DNA of 64,000 nt from JACRCG01 sp964524835 (lineage in GTDB: Bacteria > Desulfobacterota > Desulfuromonadia > Geobacterales > Pseudopelobacteraceae). The DNA lies in contig CAZGEG010000013.1 in the NCBI GenBank assembly GCA_964524835.1, forward strand, positions 58,010 through 122,009. Direction: 5' to 3'. This document shows, in pieces, positions 33,358-42,091 of this stretch (positions within the stretch are counted from its first letter, which is position 1; the number at the start of each line of letters is the position of its first letter). The notes below the pieces were generated by a model. It did not search any database. It was not told where the DNA came from and worked only from the letters and a program-made list of their open reading frames with translations. The position numbers and the translations under genes were made by a program.

Positions 33358-33389
33358 GGGAACGGCGTGGATTATTTCACGCCGTTCCC
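33358..33389 (-). terminator. Terminator of the ribosomal protein operon
   Basis: A perfect 12-bp stem, GGGAACGGCGTG (33358-33369) with its inverse (33378-33389), 8-base loop. On the minus strand TTTGTATTT follows, so it mainly serves the ribosomal transcript; the stem could also end the plus-strand MerR transcript. Confidence 0.8.
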
Positions 33390-33416
33390 GCTTAAGCTAT
33401 GAAAGGGTACTTTGAC

Positions 33417-33884
33417 TTAAGCTTCGGCAGGAGCTGAAACTTCACTTTCAGGAGTTGCAGCAGGAGCAGCAGCTGCAACAACCTGTTTGAGTTTTACAGG
33501 AGTCGCCTTAACCTTGGAAGGTTTCATTTCAGCCTCGACAAGTTCAATCAAGGAGAGCGGTGCAGCATCACCCTGGCGTATGCCAAGCTTAATTATTCTG
33601 GTATAACCGCCAAGACGTTCCTTGTAACAAGGAGCAATCGTTGAAAACAGTTTCGAAACAACCGACTTCTCCCGAATCACGGAAGCAGCCAAACGCATCG
33701 AATGAAGATCGCCGCGCTTGCCAAGTGTTATCATCCGCTCTGCAACAACACGGATCTCTTTTGCCTTGGCATCTGTCGTTGTAATTTTACCGTGATCCAG
33801 CAGGGAGGTTACCATATTTCTGAACATCGCCTCGCGATGGCTCGTTTTCCTGCCCAATCTTCTTCCAGCTTTACCGTGACGCAT
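33417..33884 (-). CDS. rplQ: 50S ribosomal protein L17
   Basis: The protein is 155 residues. Residues 1-118 are standard L17 (MRHGKAGRRLGRKTSHREAM start, VAERMITLGKRGDLHSMRLA). The last 35 residues are an Ala/Pro/Val-rich tail (VVAAAAPAATPESEVSAPAEA) absent from the short E. coli form and likely disordered. It is the last gene of the operon, after rpoA. Confidence 0.95.
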   Translation of the reverse strand: MRHGKAGRRLGRKTSHREAMFRNMVTSLLDHGKITTTDAKAKEIRVVAERMITLGKRGDLHSMRLAASVIREKSVVSKLFSTIAPCYKERLGGYTRIIKLGIRQGDAAPLSLIELVEAEMKPSKVKATPVKLKQVVAAAAPAATPESEVSAPAEA

Positions 33885-33921
33885 ATATAAGATTCCTTTC
33901 TAAACTAGACCCGATAGTAAA

Positions 33922-34944
33922 TTACTCTTCTTCTTTCTGCTCACCACGTAGCCTGATCATCAACTCCGGATCAGGAAAACTGTCGATTTTCATTCCGAAT
34001 GTCAGACCCATATCCGAAAGAATATCTTTTATTTCATTAAGTGATTTACGGCCAAAGTTCTGAGTTTTCAGCATTTCCGATTCTGATTTTGTGACCAGCT
34101 CACCAATTAATTTGATGCCGGCATTTTTTAGACAATTGGCCGACCGTACCGACAGTTCCAATTCGTCAACCGTACGATACAGGTTTTCGTTGACCTTGTC
34201 TTTATCCTCTTGAGATTCTTCATCTACCTGAGGTTCGAATTCCTCATCAAAGTTAATGAATATGGAAAGCTGTTCCTTCAATATTTTAGCTGAATAAGCA
34301 ACGGCATCTTCCGGCTTAACACTTCCGTCTGTCCAGACCTCAAGGTTCAACTTATCATAGTCGGTCATCTGGCCGACACGAGCATTCGTTACTGAAAAGT
34401 TTACTTTCTTGATGGGTGTATAAATAGAATCGATTGGAATAGTTCCTACCGGAGACTTCTCGTCGCGGTTCCGGTCTGCAGAGACATAACCCTTTCCCAT
34501 CTTTACAATCATCTCTACTTCGAGATTGGCGTCTTTACCACACGTGGCAATATAGTGGTCAGGATTCATTACTTCCACGTTGTGGCCTGTAATGATATCA
34601 CCGGCAGTAATAATGCCAACGCCTTTATGCTTGAAGTGCACCGCAGCCTGGTCGGATGAATGAAGCTTAAGCCTGACACCCTTCAGATTGAGGATTATAT
34701 CGGTTACATCTTCTGTAACGCCCTGAATCGCTGAAAATTCGTGCAGCACGCCTTTGATCCGAAGAGACGTAATTGCGGCGCCCTGAAGGGAAGAGAGGAG
34801 TACACGTCTGAGCGAATTACCCAGGGTAGTCCCAAAGCCGCGTTCAAAAGGCTCGGCATAAAATTTGCCGTATGTTGCTGTAAGAGTATCCTTTTCAACC
34901 TGAAGCTGTTTCGGCTTGATAAGGTCCCGCCAGTTTTTATACAT
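33922..34944 (-). CDS. rpoA: RNA polymerase alpha subunit
   Basis: The 340-residue subunit has the assembly domain (residues about 1-230, with EPFERGFGTTLGNSLRRVLLSS) and the DNA- and activator-binding C-terminal domain (about 255-325, SVRSANCLKNAGIKLIGELV and GRKSLNEIKDIL), joined by an acidic linker (EEFEPQVDEESQEDKDK). It lies between rpsD and rplQ as in most bacteria. AGGAGG precedes the ATG. Confidence 0.97.
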   Translation of the reverse strand: MYKNWRDLIKPKQLQVEKDTLTATYGKFYAEPFERGFGTTLGNSLRRVLLSSLQGAAITSLRIKGVLHEFSAIQGVTEDVTDIILNLKGVRLKLHSSDQAAVHFKHKGVGIITAGDIITGHNVEVMNPDHYIATCGKDANLEVEMIVKMGKGYVSADRNRDEKSPVGTIPIDSIYTPIKKVNFSVTNARVGQMTDYDKLNLEVWTDGSVKPEDAVAYSAKILKEQLSIFINFDEEFEPQVDEESQEDKDKVNENLYRTVDELELSVRSANCLKNAGIKLIGELVTKSESEMLKTQNFGRKSLNEIKDILSDMGLTFGMKIDSFPDPELMIRLRGEQKEEE

Positions 34945-35009
34945 TGCTACCTCCTCCGGAAATAGAAACCCGGTTGTAGTTCGAAACTAGAATCAGCAGC
35001 ATCCAGAGA

Positions 35010-35636
35010 TTACTTGGAGTAAAGCTCAACAATGAGCTGTTCCTGGATAGGAGTTGTGATATCCTCACGAGTCGGTACACCTTTCAGTGTGCCTTTGAAG
35101 GAATCACGATCTAGCTCTAACCACTGCGGAATTCCACGACGTACAACTGCTTCCAGAGCGTCATTAATAGCAACGACTTTGCGGCTTTTTTCGCGTAACT
35201 CAATAACATCGCCAGCCTTAAGCTGAATCGACGGGATGTCAACTTTTCGACCGTTGATCGTAAAGTGGCCATGACGAACAAGCTGGCGAGATTCGGAGCG
35301 TGACGTTGCAAAACCGAGACGGTAGGCAACATTGTCGAAACGACGCTCAAGTAACGAAAGCAGATTCTCGCCAGTAACGCCCTTCATCCGGTCAGCTAAC
35401 TGGAAGTAACTGCGAAATTGTTTTTCGAGAATGCAATAGATACGACGAACCTTTTGCTTTTCGCGCAGCTGAGTGCCGTATGCAGATACTTTTGTTCTCC
35501 CCTGCCCATGCTGGCCTGGGGGGTAATTACGACGTTTAATTGCACACTTATCGGTATAGCAACGATCGCCTTTTAAAAACAATTCTGTGTTTTCTCTTCT
35601 GCACAAACGGCATGAAGGTCCTGTATATCGAGCCAA
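35010..35636 (-). CDS. rpsD: 30S ribosomal protein S4 (zinc form)
   Basis: The 208-residue protein has the four-Cys zinc motif of the C+ form: Cys9, Cys12, Cys26 and Cys31. The S4 RNA-binding domain is at about 98-160 (RRFDNVAYRLGFATSRSESRQLVRHGHF). It is a primary 16S rRNA binder and assembly starter. The order rpsM-rpsK-rpsD-rpoA-rplQ is the standard alpha operon. Confidence 0.97.
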   Translation of the reverse strand: MARYTGPSCRLCRRENTELFLKGDRCYTDKCAIKRRNYPPGQHGQGRTKVSAYGTQLREKQKVRRIYCILEKQFRSYFQLADRMKGVTGENLLSLLERRFDNVAYRLGFATSRSESRQLVRHGHFTINGRKVDIPSIQLKAGDVIELREKSRKVVAINDALEAVVRRGIPQWLELDRDSFKGTLKGVPTREDITTPIQEQLIVELYSK

Positions 35637-35669
35637 TGAAAACCCCCTTAATAGTTGTTACGATTTATA

Positions 35670-36065
35670 TCAGACTCTTCTTCTTTTCGGAGGACGACAT
35701 CCGTTATGAGGAATCGGAGTGACATCCTTAATAAAACTAATACTAAAACCGGCTGCCTGAAGAGCACGGAGAGCGGACTCACGACCGGAGCCAGGGCCCT
35801 TTACATAAACTTCGACAGTACGCATTCCATGTTCCTGCGCCTTCTTGGCACAATCTTCAGCAGCTATCTGAGCCGCAAAAGGAGTGCTTTTACGTGAGCC
35901 TTTGAAACCTTTGGCTCCCGCTGTCGACCACGCAACAACATTACCTACTGGGTCCGTAATAGTAATTATGGTGTTGTTGAATGTCGCTTGAATATGAGCA
36001 ACACCATTTGAAATATTTTTACGTTCTTTTTTCTTACGAACTACCTTTTTTGATGGGCTTGCCAT
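35670..36065 (-). CDS. rpsK: 30S ribosomal protein S11
   Basis: The 131-residue protein has the S11 core (GVAHIQATFNNTIITITDPVGN, GFKGSRKSTPFAAQ) and the conserved end PHNGCRPPKRRRV. The basic N-terminus (SPSKKVVRKKKERKN) is slightly longer than in E. coli. It forms part of the platform that binds the Shine-Dalgarno duplex. Encoded between rpsM and rpsD. Confidence 0.97.
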   Translation of the reverse strand: MASPSKKVVRKKKERKNISNGVAHIQATFNNTIITITDPVGNVVAWSTAGAKGFKGSRKSTPFAAQIAAEDCAKKAQEHGMRTVEVYVKGPGSGRESALRALQAAGFSISFIKDVTPIPHNGCRPPKRRRV

Positions 36066-36089
36066 TCGTATTCTCCAGGGCTAGTTAAA

Positions 36090-36458
36090 TTATTTCTTCT
36101 TACCGGCGACAGTACGTGCAGGTCCTTTACGTGTGCGTGCATTAGTTTTTGTACGCTGACCATTGCAGGGGAGGCCTTTACGATGGCGAAGACCTCTATA
36201 GCATCCAAGATCCATGAGCCGCTTTATATTCATTGAAATCTCGCGCCGCAAATCACCTTCAACCTTGCAATTGCGATCGATCTCTTCACGAAGCCGGGCA
36301 ACTTCAGCTTCAGTAAGTTTATCGGTACGCGTATCCGGATTTATCTGACTTGCAGAAAGAATACGTTCCGCTGAAGAATTGCCTATACCGTAAATGTACG
36401 TTAATGCGATAACTATCCGCTTGTTTTTTGGTAAATCAATACCTGAAATACGTGCCAA
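36090..36458 (-). CDS. rpsM: 30S ribosomal protein S13
   Basis: The 122-residue protein shows the S13 pattern (ARISGIDLPKNKRIVIALTYIYGIG, YRGLRHRKGLPCNGQRTKTNARTRKG). The start codon is TTG at 36458, with AAGGGGG eight to nine bases upstream; no ATG is in the right place, so this is a real non-ATG start. It contacts the 50S subunit and P-site tRNA. Confidence 0.95.
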   Translation of the reverse strand: MARISGIDLPKNKRIVIALTYIYGIGNSSAERILSASQINPDTRTDKLTEAEVARLREEIDRNCKVEGDLRREISMNIKRLMDLGCYRGLRHRKGLPCNGQRTKTNARTRKGPARTVAGKKK

Positions 36459-36480
36459 TGGAAATACCCCCTTTAATAAC

Positions 36481-36594
36481 TCATCCCTGACGTTGAGAAT
36501 GCTTAGGGATGTCGCAGATTACACGCACAACACCCTTGCGTTTAACTATTTTGCATTTATCACATATTTTTTTTACAGATGCGCGTACTTTCAT
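36481..36594 (-). CDS. rpmJ: 50S ribosomal protein L36 (zinc form)
   Basis: A 37-residue frame from ATG 36594 to TGA 36481-36483: MKVRASVKKICDKCKIVKRK, then a short Val/Arg-rich stretch and CDIPKHSQRQG. Cys11, Cys14, Cys27 and His32 are the zinc ligands, so this is the C+ form. It lies 26 bases downstream of map and directly before rpsM. The usual infA gene between map and rpmJ is missing. Confidence 0.95.
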   Translation of the reverse strand: MKVRASVKKICDKCKIVKRKGVVRVICDIPKHSQRQG

Positions 36595-36620
36595 AAACTC
36601 CCCTTGCACGGATTATGTAG

Positions 36621-37367
36621 TCATATCCGCGTTAGTATCTCAGGTCCGTTCTCAGTGATAGCGACGGTATGCTCAAAATGAGCAGACAAACCACCATCAC
36701 ACGTTACAACAGTCCAATTATCATTCAGAACTTCAATTTCATGAGACTTTTCATTAATCATCGGCTCAATGGCCAGAACCATACCAGGTTTAAGCTTTAC
36801 ACCTTTTCCCGGTGAGCCATAGTTCGGAATCTGCGGATCTTCATGTAAGCTTCTTCCAATCCCGTGGCCGACGAAATCCCTGACAACGGAATAGCCCCTG
36901 CTCTCAACATAATTCTGTACGGCGGAAGAAACATCCCCCAACCTGTTGCCAGGTACAGCCATCTCAATAGCAGCGTACAGGGAAGCTTCAGTAACCGTCA
37001 TCAGTTTCTGTGCCGCATCGGAAACAAGGCCAACAGGAACCGTTATCGCAGCATCACCATAAAAACCATCGTACACGACACCAAAATCCAGACTCAGTAT
37101 ATCTCCAGAGTCCAGCGGGACTTTATTTGGCAAGCCGTGAACAACCTGATTATTGGGCGAACAGCACAGGGAGCTTGGATATTTGTGGTAGTCGCGAAAA
37201 GCGCACTTTGCATTACGCTTGAGAGCTTCAGCAGAGGCGAAGTGCTCAAGATCGAAAGTAGTGACCCCGGGACAAACCAAAGAGCGCAAACTTTCAAGAA
37301 CCTCTGCAACTATGCAACACGCAACCCTCATTCTGTCAATCTCATGACGAGACTTAAGAACGATCAC
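36621..37367 (-). CDS. map: Methionine aminopeptidase, type I
   Basis: The 248-residue enzyme removes the N-terminal Met from new proteins. It has the metal ligands of the type I fold: Asp in LSLDFGVVYDGFYGDAAIT (two Asp), His in GHGIGRSLHEDP, Glu in LAIEPMI and the final Glu in HFEHTVAIT. I start at a GTG at 37367 (reads MIVLKSRHEI), with AAGGGTGG upstream, overlapping the end of adk by 14 bases. It lacks the N-terminal zinc-finger linker seen in some longer forms. Confidence 0.93.
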   Translation of the reverse strand: MIVLKSRHEIDRMRVACCIVAEVLESLRSLVCPGVTTFDLEHFASAEALKRNAKCAFRDYHKYPSSLCCSPNNQVVHGLPNKVPLDSGDILSLDFGVVYDGFYGDAAITVPVGLVSDAAQKLMTVTEASLYAAIEMAVPGNRLGDVSSAVQNYVESRGYSVVRDFVGHGIGRSLHEDPQIPNYGSPGKGVKLKPGMVLAIEPMINEKSHEIEVLNDNWTVVTCDGGLSAHFEHTVAITENGPEILTRI

Positions 37368-38019
37368 CAATACCACCCTTATCTATGATTGTGCATACAT
37401 GAGACTGTATTTCACCAATAGATCCACTGCCTGAGACACTGTTAAGCAAACCTAAATCTTTAAAATATGATTTCAGCGATGAAGTCTGCTGCTCATACAC
37501 CTTTAAACGGTTAATGACAGTCTGTTCGGTATCATCTGCGCGCTGGACCAGCGATGCGCTACATGAATCACAGACACCTTCTTTCACCGGCTTATCATAA
37601 ATAACGTGATAACCTTTACCACACGACGGACAGGTTCTTCTTCCCGACAACCTGTTAATCAGTTCCTGGTTATCGACATCCAGTGAAATGACTACATCGA
37701 TTTTTCTACCCATTCCATCCAGCAAAGACATCAGAGCATCTGCCTGAGGTACCGTTCGCGGAAAACCGTCGAGAATAAAACCGGACGCACAATCCTCCTG
37801 AGACACTCGCTCCTTAACCAAACCTAGAACAATGTCGTCAGATACCAGTCCACCGGCATCCATAATGGACTTGGCCATATCGCCAAGCGGCGACTTAGCC
37901 CTTACTGCAGCCCTCAGCATATCTCCGGTTGAAATCTGAGGAATACCATAACGCTCAACTATAAACTGGGCCTGGGTACCTTTTCCGGACCCGGGAGGTC
38001 CAAAGAGAACAACATTCAC
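37354..38019 (-). CDS. adk: Adenylate kinase (zinc-LID form)
   Basis: The 221-residue enzyme interconverts ATP, ADP and AMP. It has the P-loop GPPGSGKGT (7-15), the NMP domain (QISTGDMLRAAV) and a LID with four cysteines, Cys130, Cys133, Cys150 and Cys153, which bind a structural zinc, as in Gram-positive enzymes. The arginine finger is in FILDGFPRT. It lies between secY and map; its stop overlaps the map start. Confidence 0.96.
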   Translation of the reverse strand: MNVVLFGPPGSGKGTQAQFIVERYGIPQISTGDMLRAAVRAKSPLGDMAKSIMDAGGLVSDDIVLGLVKERVSQEDCASGFILDGFPRTVPQADALMSLLDGMGRKIDVVISLDVDNQELINRLSGRRTCPSCGKGYHVIYDKPVKEGVCDSCSASLVQRADDTEQTVINRLKVYEQQTSSLKSYFKDLGLLNSVSGSGSIGEIQSHVCTIIDKGGIGDRS

Positions 38020-38022
38020 GCC

Positions 38023-39330
38023 TTATCGCCTCCCCTTGATGCGGACACCTTTGAGAAAGCCCTCGTAGTTTCGGGTAATGAGATGTGACTCGATCTGAGA
38101 AACAGTATCCATCCCCACGCCTACTGCGATAAGAAGTGCCGTACCGCCGAAATAAAAAGGAAGATTAAACTTGCCGATTAATATCGACGGCAAAACACAC
38201 ACTAATGAAATATAAACTGCCCCGGCAAAAGTAAGCCTAGTCAGCACAGAGTCGATAAAATCTGATGTCTCTTTGCCAGGACGAATCCCGGGTATATAGC
38301 CGCCCTGTTTTTTGATGTTTTCAGCAACATCAATAGGGTTAAACGTTACAGCCGTATAGAAGTAACAGAAGAACACGATAAAAGCAACGAAAAATATATT
38401 ATAGACTAAATTCCCGGGCGACAGACTCTTCGCTGCATTTTGAACCCAGGGAATATTAATGAAATTTGCAATGGTCGCCGGGAACATAATAATCGATGAT
38501 GCAAATATTGGCGGGATTACGCCGGCCATATTGATTTTTAACGGCAAATGTGACGTCTGTGCGTTGAAAGTCTTCAATCCAACTACCCTCTTGGCGTAGT
38601 GAATTGATAACCGTCTCTGCCCTCGTTCCACAAAAACTATGACGCCGATAACTGCAAACATGATCGCCAGAACGAAAATAATAACAAAGAGAGACAGCTG
38701 GCCAGCGTTGACGAGCTTGACAGTATTATTAAGCGCTGAAGGGATATTAACAACAATTCCGGCAAAAATAATCAAAGAAATGCCGTTGCCGATACCCTTT
38801 TCGGACATCTGCTCGCCAAGCCACATGACAAAAGCCGTACCTGCGGTTAGAGTAATAACAGTTAAAACCCTAAAACCCCATCCAGGACTGGGCACAACCA
38901 ACTCACCAGCTGGTCCGCGCATACTTTCCAGACCAACAGCAACACCCATGCCCTGAACGATACTTAAAACGACTGTACCATAGCGGGTATATTGAATAAT
39001 TTTTTTGCGACCCGCTTCGCCCTCTTTTGACAACTTCTCGATGGCAGGAACTACCACCGTCAGCAACTGGAAAATGATCGAAGAGGAGATATACGGCATA
39101 ATGCCGAGAGCAAAAACGGTAAGCCGCTCCAATGCACCACCTGAAAACATGTCAAAAAGACCCAGCAGAGTACCCTGAGACTGTTTAAAAAAATGGGCGA
39201 GAGCAATTCTGTCTATTCCAGGAGTCGGTATGTGACAACCGACGCGATATACGGCAAGCATCCCCAAAGAAAACAAGACGCGCTTTTTCAACTCAGGAAT
39301 CTTGAATATATTCTGGAGGGCTTCAAACAC
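38023..39330 (-). CDS. secY: Protein translocase subunit SecY
   Basis: The 435-residue membrane protein forms the protein-conducting channel. Ten transmembrane helices are predicted. Signatures include FQLLTVVVPAIEKLSKEGEAGRKK, PLKINMAGVIPPIFASSIIMFP and GGTALLIAVGVGMDT at the C-terminal part. It overlaps the rplO stop by one base, so it is translationally coupled. Length and order are normal for an spc operon. Confidence 0.97.
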   Translation of the reverse strand: MFEALQNIFKIPELKKRVLFSLGMLAVYRVGCHIPTPGIDRIALAHFFKQSQGTLLGLFDMFSGGALERLTVFALGIMPYISSSIIFQLLTVVVPAIEKLSKEGEAGRKKIIQYTRYGTVVLSIVQGMGVAVGLESMRGPAGELVVPSPGWGFRVLTVITLTAGTAFVMWLGEQMSEKGIGNGISLIIFAGIVVNIPSALNNTVKLVNAGQLSLFVIIFVLAIMFAVIGVIVFVERGQRRLSIHYAKRVVGLKTFNAQTSHLPLKINMAGVIPPIFASSIIMFPATIANFINIPWVQNAAKSLSPGNLVYNIFFVAFIVFFCYFYTAVTFNPIDVAENIKKQGGYIPGIRPGKETSDFIDSVLTRLTFAGAVYISLVCVLPSILIGKFNLPFYFGGTALLIAVGVGMDTVSQIESHLITRNYEGFLKGVRIKGRR

Positions 39331-39773
39331 TATGCTATCTCCTCAATACTACCACCGGCAGCAATGATTTTATCTTTTGCAGACTGGCTGAATTTATTCG
39401 CAGTTATCTTTAAACTCTTAGTAATGTCACCATTACCAAGTATTTTTACTGCAAAACGATCCGATTTAATCAGTCCTTTAGAGACGAGCGACAAGGCATC
39501 AATAACAGAACCAGCGTCAAAAACATCAAGTTGGCTGATGTTTACTAGCGAATATACAACGCGGTCGAGCGGGGTAAAGCCACGCTTTGGTAAACGGCGC
39601 TGCAAAGGCATCTGGCCACCCTCAAAGCCGGCTTTAATGCTGCCGCCTGAGCGGGCTTTTTGGCCTTTATGACCTTTAGTCGCTGTTTTTCCATGACCTG
39701 AACCGGTACCACGGCCAATACGTTTTCTGTTTTTTGTTGAGCCGATAGAAGGTCTCAAATTATTAAGTTCCAT
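39330..39773 (-). CDS. rplO: 50S ribosomal protein L15
   Basis: This 147-residue protein has the Gly/Arg-rich N-terminal extension (GSTKNRKRIGRGTGSGHGKTATKGHKGQKARSGG in part) that penetrates 23S rRNA and the C-terminal globular part. I use ATG 39773 (MELNNLRPS) with AAGGGG upstream; a TTG nine bases earlier has none. Followed by secY. Confidence 0.95.
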   Translation of the reverse strand: MELNNLRPSIGSTKNRKRIGRGTGSGHGKTATKGHKGQKARSGGSIKAGFEGGQMPLQRRLPKRGFTPLDRVVYSLVNISQLDVFDAGSVIDALSLVSKGLIKSDRFAVKILGNGDITKSLKITANKFSQSAKDKIIAAGGSIEEIA

Positions 39774-39791
39774 GAAAGTCAACCCCTTTAT

Positions 39792-39968
39792 CTATTCAAC
39801 GGTCAATAGATGACCAACTTTATTGATCATACCCCTGATTTGCGGGCTATCCTGACGCTCAACCGTCTGGTTGAGCTTGGACAGACCGAGGCCCGCGACG
39901 ACAGCACGATGCTTTTTTGGAGTACATATAGTACTTTTTGTGAGTGTTATCTTAAGCAAACTGCTCAT
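39792..39968 (-). CDS. rpmD: 50S ribosomal protein L30
   Basis: A 58-residue frame from ATG 39968 to TAG 39792-39794: MSSLLKITLTKSTICTPKKH, then the L30 helix HRAVVAGLGLSKLNQTVER and the ending PQIRGMINKVGHLLTVE. The usual position between rpsE and rplO confirms it. GGGGAA precedes the ATG. Confidence 0.95.
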   Translation of the reverse strand: MSSLLKITLTKSTICTPKKHRAVVAGLGLSKLNQTVERQDSPQIRGMINKVGHLLTVE

Positions 39969-39991
39969 AATTAGTTCCCCGCGAAAAAATA

Positions 39992-40480
39992 TTATTCTGT
40001 AATACCACGACGTGCAGCTATTTCTTCCGGAGTCTTAAGACGCTGAAGACCTTGAAATGCTGCTTTTATAACGTTGTGAGGATTATTAGAACCTAAACAT
40101 TTTGAGAGAATATTATTGATTCCTGCCGCTTCGAAAATTGCTCGCGCTGCGCCGCCGGCGATTACGCCTGTTCCGGCAGAAGCAGGTTTCATAAGAAGGC
40201 GACCTGCACCAAATTTCCCTTCAATCTCAAAAGGAATCGTCTGGCTTGCGTTCACTGGAACCTTAATAAGGTTCTTTTTAGCCTGTTCAACGCCCTTCCT
40301 GATTGCTTCAGGAACTTCATTCGCCTTACCAAGTCCGTATCCAACATAACCGTTGCCGTCACCAACAACTATTAATGCTGAAAAACTGAAGCGGCGTCCG
40401 CCTTTAACAACTTTGGCAACACGGCTGATATGGACAACTCTGTCATTAAGATTCAGTTCTGCTGGATTAATCCTACTCAA
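39992..40480 (-). CDS. rpsE: 30S ribosomal protein S5
   Basis: The 162-residue protein has the S5 double-stranded-RNA-binding domain (LNDRVVHISRVAKVVKGGRRFSF) and the conserved GDGNGYVGYGLGKANEVPEAIRKG and LLMKPASAGTGVIAGG segments. The region is implicated in decoding accuracy. Standard spc position between rplR and rpmD. Confidence 0.97.
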   Translation of the reverse strand: MSRINPAELNLNDRVVHISRVAKVVKGGRRFSFSALIVVGDGNGYVGYGLGKANEVPEAIRKGVEQAKKNLIKVPVNASQTIPFEIEGKFGAGRLLMKPASAGTGVIAGGAARAIFEAAGINNILSKCLGSNNPHNVIKAAFQGLQRLKTPEEIAARRGITE

Positions 40481-40498
40481 AGAAAACCTCCCGTACGC

Positions 40499-40864
40499 TT
40501 AAAAGTTCAACCCGGCTTCGCGGGCTGAATCAGCGAGCGCTTTGATCCTGCCGTGATAGAGAAAACCGTTGCGGTCAAAAACTACAGACGAAACACCTTT
40601 AGCAAGAGCAAGTCTGGCGACTTCTTTACCTACAAGCGTTGCTGCAGCAATATTACCGGTATTAGAAAGATCCTGTGCCGCCTCTGACAATGTAGAAGCT
40701 GCAACAAGCGTTGTGCCATTCGTATCATCAATTATTTGCGCGTAAATATGACGTGCACTCTTGAATACGTTCAGACGAGGACGCTCGGTCGTACCGCGAA
40801 CTTTTTTCCTGACTCGAACTTGACGTTTAAGTCGAGTAATTGTTTTAATAGCTGTCTTAGCCAC
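40499..40864 (-). CDS. rplR: 50S ribosomal protein L18
   Basis: The 121-residue protein has the L18 pattern RPRLNVFKSARHIYAQIIDD and VVFDRNGFLYHGRIKALADSAREAGL. It binds 5S rRNA with L5. A 19-base gap separates it from rpsE. Confidence 0.97.
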   Translation of the reverse strand: MAKTAIKTITRLKRQVRVRKKVRGTTERPRLNVFKSARHIYAQIIDDTNGTTLVAASTLSEAAQDLSNTGNIAAATLVGKEVARLALAKGVSSVVFDRNGFLYHGRIKALADSAREAGLNF

Positions 40865-40882
40865 AATATCTCCTTATAAAGA

Positions 40883-41422
40883 CTATTTCTTGCCGGTTTT
40901 GCCAGCTTTTCTCAGGATAGTCTCGTCAGCATACTTGATCCCTTTGCCTTTGTAAGGCTCCGGGCTACGGAATGATCTGATCTTGGCAGCTGTCTGACCT
41001 ACAAGTTCCTTGTCAAACCCTTTTACAGCCAACTTTGTCATTTTTTCAACGTCGATGGATATCCCGTCAGGAATCGGAAAGTTTACCGGATGGGAATAAC
41101 CGAGGGCAAGAACCAGTTCCTTACCTTTAACTTCAGCACGGTATCCGACCCCGTTAATTTCAAGATCCCTCTGAAACCCCTTGGTAACACCAACGACCAT
41201 GTTATTGATCAATGTACGCGTGAGTCCATGGGCAGCTCGTGCTGCCGTTGAATCGTCACAGCGTGTTACTTCAATGGCTACATCACGAATATCAAGTGAA
41301 ACCACAGACATGATCTGTCGCGTTAATGAGCCGTTAGGACCCTGGACAGACAGTACTGAATCAGTGAAGGAAATCTTCACACCCTTTGGTATCTCAATTG
41401 GCAATTTACCTATTCTAGACAT
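40883..41422 (-). CDS. rplF: 50S ribosomal protein L6
   Basis: The 179-residue protein has the two L6 domains, each with the conserved start (MSRIGKLPIEIPKGVKI) and the C-terminal signature PEPYKGKGIKYADE. It lies at the base of the L7/L12 stalk near the factor-binding site. Spc operon order is normal. Confidence 0.97.
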   Translation of the reverse strand: MSRIGKLPIEIPKGVKISFTDSVLSVQGPNGSLTRQIMSVVSLDIRDVAIEVTRCDDSTAARAAHGLTRTLINNMVVGVTKGFQRDLEINGVGYRAEVKGKELVLALGYSHPVNFPIPDGISIDVEKMTKLAVKGFDKELVGQTAAKIRSFRSPEPYKGKGIKYADETILRKAGKTGKK

Positions 41423-41447
41423 CTAAAAGTACTCCTTGTCGCTATTA

Positions 41448-41846
41448 TTACCAGACAGTGCAGATCAGCTCGCCACCAACTCCGGATTTACGAGCAACAT
41501 TATCAGTAATGATACCCTTTGATGTGGAGAGAATCGCAATTCCAAGTCCGCTTTTAACAAGAGGAATGTCCTCGGACTTGACATACACTCTACCACCCGG
41601 CTTACTAACACGCTTGATCTCGTTTATAACGCTATCTTTCTCGTCAATGTACTTCAAGTAAACACGCAAAACACCCTGAAGATTATCAGAAATAACCTTA
41701 TAGTTTTTAATAAAGCCTTCTTGCTTTAGTACATTAGCAATACTGACTTTCATATTGGATGATGGAATGTCAACTTTCTGGTGCTTTACCATATTTGCAT
41801 TTCTAATTCTGGTAAGCATGTCAGCAATAGGGTCTGTCATGGACAT
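41448..41846 (-). CDS. rpsH: 30S ribosomal protein S8
   Basis: This 132-residue protein begins MSMTDPIADMLTRIRNA and ends in the conserved region STSKGIITDNVARKSGVGGELICTVW. S8 is a central-domain 16S rRNA binder and, in E. coli, represses the spc operon. It lies between rpsN and rplF. Confidence 0.97.
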   Translation of the reverse strand: MSMTDPIADMLTRIRNANMVKHQKVDIPSSNMKVSIANVLKQEGFIKNYKVISDNLQGVLRVYLKYIDEKDSVINEIKRVSKPGGRVYVKSEDIPLVKSGLGIAILSTSKGIITDNVARKSGVGGELICTVW

Positions 41847-41888
41847 TGTGAATGTGCTCCTGTCTCTTTATCTATATGTGGCTTTTAG

Positions 41889-42074
41889 TTACCAGCTCGA
41901 TTTTATCACGCCGGGAATCTGGCCAGACGAGGCATACTTGCGCAGACAAATCCTGCACATCTCAAACTTGCGATAAAACGCTTTAGGGCGTCCGCAGACC
42001 GGACAACGATTGTGCTGACGAACCTTGAACTTGGGTGCACGTTGAGACTTAATAATCATTGATACTTTTGCCAC
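41889..42074 (-). CDS. rpsN: 30S ribosomal protein S14, zinc form (type Z)
   Basis: The 61-residue protein is the short zinc-binding form with Cys24, Cys27, Cys40 and Cys43 (CPVCG and CRIC). It needs zinc to fold, in contrast to the long zinc-free forms. It lies between rplE and rpsH. Confidence 0.97.
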   Translation of the reverse strand: MAKVSMIIKSQRAPKFKVRQHNRCPVCGRPKAFYRKFEMCRICLRKYASSGQIPGVIKSSW

Positions 42075-42091
42075 AGAATCCTCCAGATGAC